A stretch of DNA of 64,000 bases from Penicillium oxalicum (Eukaryota; Ascomycota; Eurotiomycetes; Eurotiales; Aspergillaceae), in NCBI RefSeq assembly GCF_001723175.1, contig NC_064655.1, positions 3,706,307 to 3,770,306 on the forward strand. Direction: 5' to 3'. The first letter of the stretch is position 1. Every line of letters begins with the position of its first letter. Both the position numbers and the translations under genes were made by a program. Of the stretch, positions 25,139 to 37,229 are shown in pieces. A model generated the notes under the pieces. The model had not been told where the DNA came from. It ran no database searches and saw nothing but the letters and a program-made list of their open reading frames with translations.

Positions 25139-26848
25139 TCATGCCGTCAATGCAAAACTGAAACCCATCAGTCCCATGCCCACCACGGCAAAAGCCATTC
25201 CCATATTCCGATGGTGCGTCAAGCCCAGACCTTCGCTGAACAGCTGCAGCGCAACCGAAGTCATCACGCCGGCAGTCACAGCAAACATACCACCGTAGAC
25301 CCCCCACGATGGGCCAACAGAGTCGGGTCCCCGGTGTCCCGAGCTCCAGAACCACAGGGCAGCAAGACCGGCCCCGGCGGGTTGACTGATCCCGCCCAAG
25401 ATACTGGACCAGAACATGGCCTTCCATCGTGAGTTGAGGGCAAGATACAAGGGCAATGCCATGGCGAACCCCTCGACGATGTTGTGGATGAAGAGCGCCA
25501 GGAACACGGTCAATCCGAGCGTGGGGCTAGCGTGATTGGTCGCAAAAGTGATGAAGCCCTCGGGAAGCTTATGCAGGGCAATGGCAAGCGAAGTCTGTAA
25601 GCCAATGGAGAGAAAGGCATTTTGCGGCACGTGGTGGTGGTGAGTGGAATCGACAGCGGCTTTTGTGGATTGTCCGTCTCCAAAATCGTGCTCGGGGTTC
25701 CCCTGGGATTCATGGTCATGGTGGGAGGTTTGGTTGTCAGAAGCTCTGTGGACATGATGCGAATGTTCTGCGGCCGGTCTTTGGATCAGTGGAGGGGTAG
25801 ACGAAGCTGACGTGGGAGTATCGAGCAATTGTGGTTGTACATGTTGAACGTATTCCTCGTCATTGGCTGCGACTGCGTGGATATGGCTCACATGGCCCGG
25901 TCTAGATTCAGTCGAATGCTCCGAGTCCAATTGGACGTCGATACTGTGTCGCGACGGGGTCAGCTGGGGGCGAGACCCCGAGTCTGCGTTGGCAGCCGGG
26001 AACGAAGTGAGAGTTGGGACAAGGATCTTGGTGCATTCCTGACCACACGTCTGAGAGACACCATAACAGGGCCCGTTCTCGTCGCAGCGGTGCTTGACGC
26101 CGCCGATGAGAGAACTCAGACGCCGCGAGATCGACGCCCTCAGAGATTCTCGTTGCCTCAGGCTTGAGGCACGATTCACCCGCGGGGTCGCGTGTGACGT
26201 TGACTTGGAGGAGTATAATCCAGAGGGGCGCAACAGAGGTGTCTGTTCGGTTACTCCATTGGTGTTGGGGTGAGAAGGCGTATCGTCGCAGTCTTGCATT
26301 TGTTGGCCGCGTTCAGGATCGGTCTCCGGTCCGTCATGAGTGTGAGCACAATCGACGACATGCGACGGAATGAAGCGATGAATGAAGTTAGAGGCAATAC
26401 GGATCACCACCACACCCGCAATAAACAAGCCCGTCAAGATGTAGGCAGATATGGAGGGGGAAAATCCCGCTCGAGTCAGGTACTCTTTGGAGGTGGGCAA
26501 CATGCTATACAAGGACGTAAACAGCTAGTGAGACGGTTAGACTTGGTGACAATCATGGTAGTGAAACTCCGCCAAGAGAGTTGCTTTCATAGCTCACCAT
26601 CACGCCAGCACTGAGGCACAGAGAGGCGGACAAAAAGTTGTTGCTGTTGGCAATCTGAAACTTTTTATCACGGGTGATGTGGCGCACGATGATATCGACA
26701 CAGATGATGGCCGAACCGAGGACACAGGCTGTGTAAGATGCGGTTAGCGATGATTCCTGGGTTAAGGCCGACTTGTTCACAGTCAGGGACTCATACCGAC
26801 GCCTGAGACGGCGCTCATCACCCATCCTCGAACGTCGTTGGCGGCCAT
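25139..26848 (-). CDS. ZIP-family zinc transporter, ZRT3-like (vacuolar/organellar)
   Basis: Three exons (26848-26797, 26728-26598, 26524-25139) give 522 residues. The N terminus carries the first membrane helices (CVLGSAIICVDII, then LSASLCLSAGVMLFTSLYSMLP, a ZRT3-like signature). The centre is a long hydrophilic loop with His clusters (HSHHVHR, HHDHE) likely to bind zinc. The C-terminal ZIP core has the transport motifs HKLPEGF and HNIVEGFA in successive helices, then three more hydrophobic helices. Yeast ZRT3 releases zinc from the vacuole to the cytosol, and I infer the same direction here. The start ATG 26848 makes a short 17-codon first exon. It is divergent from the EndoG-like gene. 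Confidence 0.87.
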
Positions 26849-28326
26849 GGCGACTGGCGATGCGGGCAAGATTTCGAACCCCGGAGAATGATGTCAATTG
26901 TTCTCGACTTTCGGAGAGGAAGAGCGAATGTGGGCCGTGGGCGGTCAACCAGATCAACCAGGTCAACTGGTCAACTGGTCGGTGATGAAGTACCGGTCGG
27001 CCTCGGAGGAATGAAGTCAACCAACTGACTCAGCAGTTTGTAGAATGATCACGGATCCGTCTTCAGCTCATCACCATCACTGAACCAAGGAGAGAGAGAG
27101 AGAGAGAAATCTTTGTGGAAGAAGACAGCGACGAGAATTGGGCGGTATCCTCAAAGAGTCGAAGGTACTCAATCTCGTTCTCCACCCACGGGCTGCAGCC
27201 ATCGGCCACCGCGCATTCTCCAAGTCTCCCGCAAGGTCCTCACCCGATGATTTGACGAAGATGAGATGCATGGCGACCCTCGATCCCCTCCGCCGATCGC
27301 TCTGCATGTTTGCGACCCCACTCCCCGCAGCTCTGTCAGATGCGCGACAACAGGCCTCAACTTTCGCCAAGGGCAGTGACGGACATTGTCAGCACTGGCC
27401 GTAATTCGCGCCGCAGCAATCGAAAATGGAAACGTGGAGGAGAGAAGGTGAGTATGTGGAGGCTGATGATTTTGAGGGAGTGATGCCGAACGACCGTACA
27501 CATACACACACACACACTCTCTCTCTCTCTTTCTCTCTCTTCATCATCATCATCCACAGACAGCGACCCGCATGTCGCTCAAGGTGGGATTACTCGTTCG
27601 CCAGTTGACGCCGTCTCTAACCGGCGTGCATCGAATCATTTGCTGCTATTGACAAGGCGTCGATCGTGAAAGACCTCAGGTTTCTTCATCAATGGGCCAC
27701 TGATACTACTGCGCATTCCTAGCAAGGCTGAGAGACCAGCCAAGACGGGAGGTCTGCTGACTGGGCTGTTTCACGGGCGACTATCTGAGCTCGATCACCT
27801 GCCTCTGGACTCATGCTGGGAAGCGACCTCTTGTGAGAGCCTGATGACTACTCTGTACATCCTACTCCTTGAGTGAGGTAGTCCTCACGACTCAACTACT
27901 CACCTGCTCGCTCTCCACTCATTCGATGGTTTCTTCTGGTTGATAGCACCCAATTCATTCACCGCCCGCTTATCAAGAGTCACCGCCTTTCTCCGCACTA
28001 TTGAAAGATTCCGAAATGCCCCACCCGGGTGCTTCTCATCGTCCAATCGGAACAAGATGTGACTGAGCACAAGCAGAGCTAATGGGTCTCAGCTGCGGTC
28101 CACTGATTGGATGTATTCTGCCCCCCGTGCTGCTGTTTTTTTTTTCTCCCCCTGGTGACAGCGTCGCGCGCATCGGCGAGGAGGAGAGACAAATCATCTG
28201 GAAGCGGTGCCCCAAGTGATAATACACGACTGCGCAGGCCCCCAGGTTTCCCCTCAATCTTTGTTTAAAATCCGCAATCTCCATCGGCTCCCCCTGACTT
28301 TCCCCCTCCCCCAATCGACGGCAAAA
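26849..28326. promoter_or_regulatory. Divergent promoter region of zinc transporter and EndoG-like gene
   Basis: About 1.5 kb between divergent starts. It includes GA-rich sequence at 27090-27110 and a composite (CA)n/(CT)n/(CAT)n microsatellite at about 27501-27556. No gene is supported. Confidence 0.45.
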
Positions 28327-29322
28327 ATGTCAAAGGCAACCTTGGCTGTGATCGCAGCCGCCAGTGCGGCCACCGGCGCCGGAGTGACGGCTCTGCTGTA
28401 CTCGTCCAAGTCCTCATCCCAACCGTCGCCACAGAACCAGCAACAAGTGCCTCCTCCCCCGTCGATGGCGGGAGGTGTCAAGGTGCCTACCGCCGTGCCA
28501 GCCCCAACTTTGGCAGCCAAGGCCAGTGCTGGGGTTGGCCCCGTCAATCCCGCCGGCATCCTACAATACGGCTTCCCCGGCCCCGTCGCCGACGAACTGT
28601 CCACACTACCACTTCACGGTGCCTACGACCGTCGCACCCGGAACCCGGCCTGGGTCGCTGAGCATATCACTCCGCAGTCGCTGGCGATGAACAATGCCGA
28701 TCGTAAGCACAGCACGTTCGCCGAGGATACCTCCATCCCGGCCCTGTTCCGCGCCAAGTTGGCCGATTACTTCCGTTCGGGCTACGACCGCGGCCATCAA
28801 GTGCCGGCGGCCGACGCCAAGTGGTCGCAGGGGGCCATGGACGATACATTCTACCTGAGCAACATGTGCCCTCAGGTCGGCGAGGGTTTCAACCGGGACT
28901 ACTGGGCGCACTTTGAAGACTTTTGTCGGAAGCTGGCGACTCGGTACCCCTCCGTGCGAGTGGTCACAGGGCCACTGTACCTGCCGCATCGTGATCCGGA
29001 TGGGAAATGGCGGGTCAACTACGAGGTGATTGGGAACCCCCCCAACGTTGCCGTGCCCACCCACTTCTACAAGGTGATCTACGCCGAGGACGGCACTGAG
29101 TCCCCCACCAGCAAGGTCGCCCTGGGTGCCTTTGTCTTGCCCAACGCCCGAATTCCCAACGAGAAGAGCCTCTCCGACTTTGAGGTGCCCTTGGAAGCGG
29201 TGGAACGCGCTTCGGGCTTGGAGTTTGCCGCCAAGCTGGACCCCAGCCGTCGCCGCCGCCTGTGCCAGGAAATCAAGTGTGACATTGTCGTGCGCGAGTT
29301 TAACAACACTCGCAAGCGCAAC

Positions 29323-29325
<3 letters not shown>
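28327..29325 (+). CDS. nuc1: Mitochondrial DNA/RNA non-specific endonuclease, NUC1/EndoG-like
   Basis: A single exon of 332 residues. An uncharged hydrophobic N terminus (~1-26, Ala/Thr-rich with a membrane-like helix) followed by a Pro/Gln-rich linker fits a mitochondrial inner-membrane anchor. The nuclease core starts near residue 75 (GPVADEL, YDRRTRNPAWVAEH). The catalytic DRGH motif is present in the segment YDRGHQVPAADAK, and NMCPQVGEGFNRDYW carries the metal-binding Asn of the beta-beta-alpha-metal fold. The enzyme cleaves DNA and RNA and is linked to mitochondrial DNA turnover and cell death in yeast. The frame is open upstream to 28207, but ATG 28327 fits the family start. It is convergent with the NOSIP-like gene. 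Confidence 0.93.

Positions 29326-29353
<28 letters not shown>
29326..29353 (+). repeat. (GA)n microsatellite
   Basis: An uninterrupted GA dinucleotide run begins immediately after the stop codon of the EndoG-like gene, so it lies in the 3' UTR. Confidence 0.95.
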
Positions 29354-29356
<3 letters not shown>

Positions 29357-29730
29357 GGGCGCGCGAAGGATAGAGTTCCATGAGCGAGGGATCAGTTGTT
29401 CATCTCCATACTTTGGAACAATTCATGTCAGAGCTTGGGGTGGATCCATTGAAAGGTTCAGCCGGCTTTTGTATATTTAGAACCTATTTGCATCGTTGGG
29501 GCGTTCATCATTTTGGAGTGGACCCACTCACGGAAGATGCATCTACGCATTTGCACGAATTGTATGTGTTTTCTTGGAAGTGCGTCCGTGCAATAGAAAT
29601 AATTCGCAACGGACATTAACCGCCGTAGCTTCAGGTGGCGTTTCTCTATTCCATCTTCCAAGTCTGGATGGGAATGGGCAGCATCGATCGAGCATCATCA
29701 CCATCGTCACCATTCTCATCCGCATTCATC
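29354..29730. other. Convergent intergenic region
   Basis: About 380 bp between two convergent genes. No coding signal; presumably the two 3' UTRs. Confidence 0.45.
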
Positions 29731-31167
29731 TCAACACTGGAATGCCACGCCGGTTTTCTCGGCGACGGTGCTTCCGCCTCCCGCGAAGCCGGTCCCTTCG
29801 GAGCTGATCTCCACGAGGCCGGGCTGAATGGCCTCTTTGTCCTTCTTCTTGGACTTTTTCTTGGTCGTGGTCGTCGAGTCCTCACCGGGGGTCTCATGTG
29901 AGCCCTTGGGTGTGATATCCGTCTCGCAGACGTAGCATAACACCAGACCATGGAGGGCGGCCGTCTTGGCCTGCTCCTCTTTCGAAGCGTGGGGATCTGG
30001 AACGTCGTGAGGAGTCATGAATTTGGTCACACAGGGCGAGCAGATGACATGACCACAAGGTTTGGTGACTAGATCGCGATGTCCAACCGATGAGAATTAG
30101 CTGTGTACCACTCAAGGACCGTCTCACCCGGACCTCATTCGAAGACGGACGCGGGGAAAGATCTGCGATTCCCAGACCCTCAATCATCAGGTGTACATAC
30201 GCATCGCCTTCAACCCATTGCTCAGAGTCTTCTTGCAACTGGGACACACTCGGGACACAGTTCCACCCGCGCCCGTTTCCTCCGTGAAATGCACGTCAAC
30301 CAGCGACTTTAAGGAGTAACTGTGCTTGTGTTTCTCGTTCGACCCGGGGCAGATTGGTGTCAATTTGACTGTCTTACTGGCCGTGATGGCATCGTGATCC
30401 GTCGAGGGAGTCAATGAGGGAACCCAGAAGGAGGGCAACGCCGATTTGCTCGAATCCTGCACCAAAAGTCAATTCCCCCGCCAATTCATGGATGAGTCCG
30501 TCAGTCCCAGCCCGAGTTCCATCTGCGTCTTCCAGCACCATCATGTCATGCACGTCTTCAACTTCACAAAGCCCCCACACACAATGCAAAGCTCCTCCAT
30601 CTCATCCCAATCATCAGTGTAACGTACCTTTTCCTTCTTCAACTCCACCTTCAACCTCTCCTGCTCCTCCCTTGCGACCCTCGCCATCTCCTTCTCGTCC
30701 AACTCAAACACCTTCCTCCTCTTCCCATCCACCTCCACCTCCCTGTTCTTAAAAGCCGCAATCGCCTGCTCCTCCTCCGCCTTTCTCTTCTTCCCCGTCC
30801 CCGTCCCCAACCCCATCGAAATGAGCTCGAAATCCCTCAACTCCTTCCTCTTTGCCTCCTCCAACATGCGCTGCTCATCCTCAGCAAGCCGCTTCCGCGC
30901 TTCCTCCCGCTCGCGCTCCAGTCGCTTGATCTCCTGCCGCTGCGCCAACAGATCGTTAATGGCACATTCACGACAGAACAAATCCCCGTTCGTAGCGCAC
31001 GCCACCACGGGCGCGCGCGCGGGCTGAAGACATAACCGACACGACGCAAAGGGAAGGAACGAGTCGCGCCCGATCACACTGCGTTTCGTGCCCCATGTTG
31101 AACGCAGGAGTCCGCGCTCGTACGAGGTGAAATGGGGCAGGGAGGTGTTGCGTTTGGAATGCGCCAT
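29731..31167 (-). CDS. NOSIP-like RING/U-box E3 ubiquitin ligase
   Basis: Three exons (31167-30628, 30456-30201, 30068-29731) give 377 residues. The start AHSKRNTSLPHFTSYER is the NOSIP N-terminal signature. Next comes the first half of a split zinc module (CRLCLQPARAPV, then GDLFCRECAI), and a long Arg/Glu/Lys coiled coil at ~95-180. The second module has CPSCKKTL, KPCGHVICSPCV and CYVCETDIT, a RING/U-box pattern. A Lys-rich tail follows. Human NOSIP is an E3 ubiquitin ligase first found as a partner of nitric oxide synthase; fungal orthologues probably act in the nucleus, and some are found with spliceosomal proteins. The split codons at both introns rebuild family residues. Confidence 0.88.
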
Positions 31168-32533
31168 TGTGTCTCCGGAGAAAGTTTTTTTTAATAACAA
31201 GTGAAAATAGCGAATGGGTCAACGATTGGAGGCGTTCACTTCGTAATGTTCGTGAAATGACGTGTTTCGGGGGTGATTTACGGGAGAATCGCTGATTGGG
31301 ATCGCGCTTTGGCTCAAGAACATCTGATTTTCGGATTGCGGATTGGTCCGAGAGAGAAGAATCGGGAATGGCCCAAAAGTGCAATGTTGCCCAGACCAGG
31401 TGGCAGAGGTTGGATGGAGTAGGTCTGAAGTAAGAATGGTGGACGGAGGCGGTTTTTTTGGTTCCCCTCCCAATTGGCTGGGGCGGTCATCGGGAGCTGT
31501 ACGCCTTGCAGAAAGCGGCGGAGAACTGCGGCACAAACGGGGGATTGTGGGGGATTGGCTTCTACGACCACACCGCCCAGAGGCACCGCCCTGTCTGGGA
31601 AAAGCTTCGAGACCAAAGAGGGAAATGGAGGCTCGGGTGCAGTTGAGCCGGAGTATTAAAGCGACGCTGCTTCCTGCTACACGGCTGCGCTGATGACTGC
31701 TACTTCAATCCGCTGGACAGCTTAGGTAGGGACCAGGGTTTCTCACCTTGTCGAAAGTCCAATCAGAGTTTCAACTGGTGGACAACAAAGCTGTTGCCTT
31801 GAAAAGTTCTATCCCATTCCTCAAGCAAGCCCACAACAAAAGTACAAGTACATTCAAAACCATACGAACAGTGAGAAAGGGACCACGCGGAGTGGTAATA
31901 CTTTTCGTGCACACAGAGACAAAAGTTTGGTCAAATCCAATCGGGGGGAAAGTTGACCGACGAACGTAGTCCCAATATTTGACAACCTGGACACTTGAAT
32001 TGCTTTCTCGTACCTCCCAAGCCGGAGCCAAATCGAAAAAACTCTCCTAAAAACACCAACACACTGAGTAGATAGTAGACAATCATGAAACGGAATCCAC
32101 CCAAACGTAGTCGAATGCAGAATCCAGACGAGTTTCGCCGACAGTAATGCTATGATGATGCAGGTTGCGGGATCAGATGCGATGATGGCCATGACAGAGA
32201 CGAAGAAATAATGGAAAACAAAAAACGTATTCAGACCAAGACTTGGTGTCTGGGATAGATTCTCATCAGCAACAAAAACAGGAATTTTTCAAAAGGTGCA
32301 CTGGGGTATAATGGTAAGAAAGTTCATCAGTCTCGCAGAAGCCGATGCAGAGAAATAAGGGGGGTTTCGAAACAAAACAAAAAGGAAAACCAGAGACCGA
32401 ACACTTCCCAAAAAAAGGGGGAGGAAGATAAAAAAAAAATTGAGAAGAATTGCCGACCCGACTGTACATTGGATGTAGGGGGGAAGTCAAAGCAGCCACA
32501 CTTTGTCGTTTTGGTGGACCAAAGCAATCAAGC
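31168..32533. other. Intergenic region
   Basis: About 1.4 kb between the NOSIP-like start and the stop of the Sec7 gene. It is A+T-rich around 32200-32460 with several A runs. No gene is supported. Confidence 0.4.
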
Positions 32534-35500
32534 TCAGGCACCCACTTCTTGCTGACGGAGATTCTCCGAAGATGGGGTCTCAACCATCCGCTCCCCGAGA
32601 GAAGTCGACGAAGGAGACGTTATCTCCCCAGACGCAGTAAGGGCACCGCCGTAGACGAAAAGGCCCGGGCCGGGGCCGGGGCCGGAAGGGCCAACCACAC
32701 CCTTGTGCTCGGCCTCCATCCCAACTAGATCGGGGCCAGTGACCGTCTCCAGCTCTTGGGCAGTGGGTTGCGAGTGGGATCGCTTCAGCGAGCTGGTCGG
32801 TAATACTTCTTGAGCATCTTTGAATTGGTCAATGGTATCATCGTCACTGCGCACGCTCAAGCCAGTCATTGTGCTGGTACTCATGACAGATGGACGGCGA
32901 TCCGCCGCAACGCTCTCGGGGATGATGGCGTCGCCGCTGTCAAACGGGACAAGGTCGGACCCACGTTGCTCTTCATGAGGGGTCGGCTTCCGAAGTTTGA
33001 GACGCTCCTCGGGCGACATGTTCTGCCACTCGGAGCCAAAGGTGACAATCGAGGCCTTTTTGCCGTGAACGGTGAAATTGGGTGTCTTGCGTGCAAGGAC
33101 GTTACTTTCTCCACCGTCCTCTTCGGGACCACCGATGGTCGACACCGAGTCGCGATTCTTCTTGTGGCGCGAATGGTGGCGATGAACACTGTGAGATTCA
33201 CGTAGGGTGCGATGGAGGCTCCGGCGCACCCGACTAGGCCGATGATCGTTCTGCGAGACTTCGGACGACTCATCAGGCTGGCCTTCACTCTCCACTTCCG
33301 GCACAGCACCCGACGTCTTTCGCGCTGGAGGCGAGTTACCAAGGTCCAGCAGGCCGGTTTCTCGGAGCAAGCGCTCTTCGCCGTCTTCAAAACTGACCGG
33401 GGATGTGATCTTGGATGCACGGGATCCTAGACTGGCGGCATCAAATTTGCTGCCCCGACTCAACGTGGAGATCTCACGCTCAAGACGAGGGGCGCTCTCA
33501 GACCGGCTGTCGGAAGCAAGAGCGATCGACAGAGGCCGCCCGACCCGACCGAGGTCGGATGAAGTGACCGAGGTCGGGATACTAGGTCGACGCAACTCCT
33601 CGGCAGGGCGTTCACTCAAGAAGCCCGTATCGATACTTGGCCGGTCGACAGTGGCAGCCGCCGTAGATTCCGGGGGGATGTCATGGGTAGACTCGCTCTG
33701 GACGATGCTGGGCGCTGCATGGAGACTGGGCTCAGACCGAATAGAGGGACCAGATACAGAGGGCATGCGATGAGGGCTGGTATGCGTGGACACGGTTTGA
33801 CCAGCCACCGATCCCGTCCGGTCTGCAGGCACGGTCTCTTCTTGCCCAAGATCGCGAAGAAGGACTTCCCGGTAACACTTGGTGCGCGAGAGGTCTTGTC
33901 GGACCCATCGAAGCTTGGCCGACATGCGCGCTGCGGCCAGGATCACGTTCTCCCGGGCGCGGGGAGTCACCGGGGTCAGGACTTGCAGGTGACGCGCATT
34001 TCGCAAAAGATCATCCAGTTGCCGTTGCGTGGCAAACAGCTTCTCGTTGGCATCGCGGATCTTCTGGCTCATGAGTTGCCTCCGCGCAGCCACAAACTCG
34101 GCGACCACGTCGCTGTCAATACTGGGGGAAACCGGTTCTTTGTCCCTGGACTGGTGAGAGGTCAACGACGAAATCGACCCGAGGCGCTGGCTGCGGCGGT
34201 ACCGTTGGCCCTCGTAATTGGTCGCAATCATCCCCTTTGTCCGCACGCCGGTGGTTCGGAAGGCTGCCGCGTAATTGAGCTTGTGGATCCAGTCGTTCAT
34301 CTCGGTCTCGGAGTCGGCCAAAAAGACTTCTTCAATGGAGTTATGCCGTACGAATGAAAAGGCGTTCTTGTGTTTCCTGTAGCTGCTGTCCAGTAGAGCC
34401 ACCGCATCATTGGTCGACATGATGCCATCGGGTTTGAATTCAGCCAGCGGGGGTCGGAAGATCAGCGTTCCCCGACGGCCATGTTTCTCATAGGCCTCGT
34501 GCTGCGCCATCAGGCTTCGCACCCAGGTCACATTGCGGAAGAAGTATAGTTGGGAGAACGTAAGGACCGCGCCCCATTCCGCCCACGGGGATCGGGCGCG
34601 CTTCTTTTTGGGATCCTTGCGCCAAAGTAAGCCGACTTTGGCCACCTTGATGTCCACCAAGCCCGGATGGGAGACGGCAGGATTGTCGAGACTGGCCTGC
34701 ATGAACGCATCTGGTCGAGAGCGCTGGGAGATGATCTGAAGAATGCCCGACTTGGCGAAGGCCTGGTGCAGATCATCCATGTCAGGCGGACCCACGGTCC
34801 CCACGTGGCTGTAGGTGTCCTCAAGATCCATGACCTCCTTCAAGCTCGGTCGGAGGGTGGAGAGCTTGTTGTCCATGATGAGCGTGTAGGGATCCACCGG
34901 TTCCCGGGTCACCAGTGGCAGGTGTTCCGAGCTCGTGCTGCGAAACAGGACGCGCCGAGGTTTGGCGAGATGGCGATCGCGGAGGTTGGCATCCTCGACG
35001 TGAATGAAGGGGGTGTAGGAGATATTCTCGTAAAAGCATTCCAAGATGTCCTCCGAGATGCCCTCGCCGCGGCAGTTCTTCACATAATCGAGCTTTTGCA
35101 TCTTCCGCTTGTTGTTTTTGTTGAAGACATCGGTGTGCAGAATGAGGATCGAGAAGGCGATGAAATAAGCTTGATCTGTGGAAGCAAAAATTCCCGGGTT
35201 GCACTCGTGGTATCGGTCCGCGAAGGCTTGTAGAAATCGGTCGATCTGCTGGGTTTCCTTGGGGAGCTCCACTTCCATCAGCAGCTTGCGGATGGCCATG
35301 TCGATGGGATCACCAAAAAATGAAAAGGATCGCATGTATTTGCGGAGGGACACTTTGTAGAACTCGTCATCCGACTGGGCCAGAACACCTCCAATCATGC
35401 CTCGGGGTAGAGTTTCCTCAAGTTTGGTCAGATACGCGGCGGCGGCGTCTCATCTCGTCCTCGCGGCTCGGCACCGGGGGAAGATCCGGCTTGATAGGGG

Positions 35501-36969
35501 ACGCCATGCCCCCGATCCCCGGAGACCCATGGCGGGGGATGGGAGGCTCCGAATTCTGCCGTAGGCGCTGAGAAATGTTGAAGATATCACCAAAGCTCTT
35601 GCGACCACTCGTCGACGTCGACGTGCGGCTGGACGAGGCGAGGTACGGGACCGGAGACAGATCGTCCACCGTATGCTCCGCCAGGGAACCCATGGTGGAG
35701 GACCGCCCTCGCCCGTCAGAGATGGGTTGGACCGAATCGAGCGGGCCGAGTTGGTGGAGTTGTTGCGCAGCAGCGGGGGTGCCCCCGCGGCCGCTAGGCC
35801 GACAGACGACCGTGAAGGGGACGGCAGCGGGGAAATTTGGTCTTGTTCCGAGCCATTGGAGATGGGGTTCTCGAGGGGCATTGTTCGATCTGTGGGCGGG
35901 GAGGTGACCTTGGGGGGTAATGGGAAGAGGGGACTTCGATGTCGCTTCAGTCGGGGCATGCGAAACCTCTTCCCCGTGGTTGTGGTCGTGGTCCCGGTCG
36001 TCGTCGTCGTCGTGGCAGTGGTTGGGAGCTGCGTATCTCGCGGCGTGTTGGTGCGGAAGGTCTGGTCTCCATAACTTTGATCGGAGCGGGAGGACTCTGA
36101 GAAACGGGGATCGGGCACCGAGACCGAAGATCGCTGAGAGCCATTCACGGGGGGGTCACGGCCCCCGCTTCGTATGGAGGTCGTTGACAGTCTGCCCGGC
36201 TCTTCTGCGCCAGCCGCCGGGACGGTGAAGAGACTGGATTCGACAACCTGCGAATCGAGGGATTCCTGATGTCTCCGGTCCGTTTTCTGGAGGCTGTCTC
36301 TTGAGGTGCGTGGAAATTCCTCCATCGAGTGCTTCCGAGATGAGGGAAGCAAGCGAAGCTTGTGTCGTGGTTTTGTGGGTTGGTCCAGCTCGTGACTCGT
36401 GGGAGCCGTGGTGATGATCTTAGGGGCTGCGAATTCCACGTCAGTCATCCATCGCGAAGGGACATGCAGGCTGTGGCGAGACCACCCTCTCCGCCATTCC
36501 ACACACAGTGGGTCGTGCCATCCTCCTGATCGGGGAACGGGTCACTGTACTTACGCGGAAGCGATGGCATCGGAGGGGTTCCTTCGGCCTTTGCATACGA
36601 CTTGGACAGCTGTGGATCGGAGGCGTGACGCAGTCTCATGAAACTGAACCGATTCCGCCGCAAGCTTGGGGTCTCATCATTGGGGGGACTTCCCATGACG
36701 GCGTGCGGCGCAGCTGCGTCATCGGGACCCGAGCTCCCTTCTGTTGGCACCTGCAGTCGCTGGGCGGCGCCGTTCTCCGTGGTGGCATCGACGAAGCCTA
36801 CCGGGAGGTTGGCGGCGGACCGAGGGGCTGACTCGGAGTATCGGGGGTTGTCGACGGGGGCGTGCGGACGGGGGAGGTGTTCGCTACGACGGATCGGAGG
36901 CTGTGCTTCGATGGTACTCTGACGCTTTGCACTTCCGTCCGCCACGAGTCGCAGGCCTTTCCAATGCAT
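32534..36969 (-). CDS. Sec7-PH domain ARF guanine nucleotide exchange factor, frame disrupted twice
   Basis: Exon 1 is 36969-36555, spliced (GTAAGT...CAG) to 36426-32534. The N-terminal ~460 residues are Ser/Pro/Arg-rich and disordered. A Sec7 domain follows (~465-655) with the glutamic finger in ELPKETQQIDRFLQAFA and the conserved HTDVFNKNNK segment. A PH domain sits at ~735-870 (GLLWRKDP ... EMNDWIHKLNYAAAF), and the tail is long and disordered. Sec7-PH proteins load GTP on ARF/Arf6-type GTPases at the plasma membrane or Golgi. Reading is broken: good coding sequence moves to another frame at about 35720 and returns at about 35450, where the original frame holds a TGA (35452-35450). Restoring both gives ~1,435 residues. 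An upstream start remains possible. Confidence 0.8.
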
Positions 36970-37188
36970 GGCTGCGAGGGACCGAGGTGTTTCCACCCAT
37001 GCGTGGCTGTTTTCAAAAGCCCAGCGGCGGGTGGGAAGAGGTGATGTGGTAAGCGTCCGATTCGATGGGGCGGGCGGTGACGGTGACGGTGACGGTCACG
37101 AGTGCGAAATGAGCAGTCGGAGCCTGAGGTGACGGAAGGGAGATGGAAATGGTCTAGGGGGGTGGGATGAAGGTAGTCGGATGGCGAT

Positions 37189-37229
<41 letters not shown>

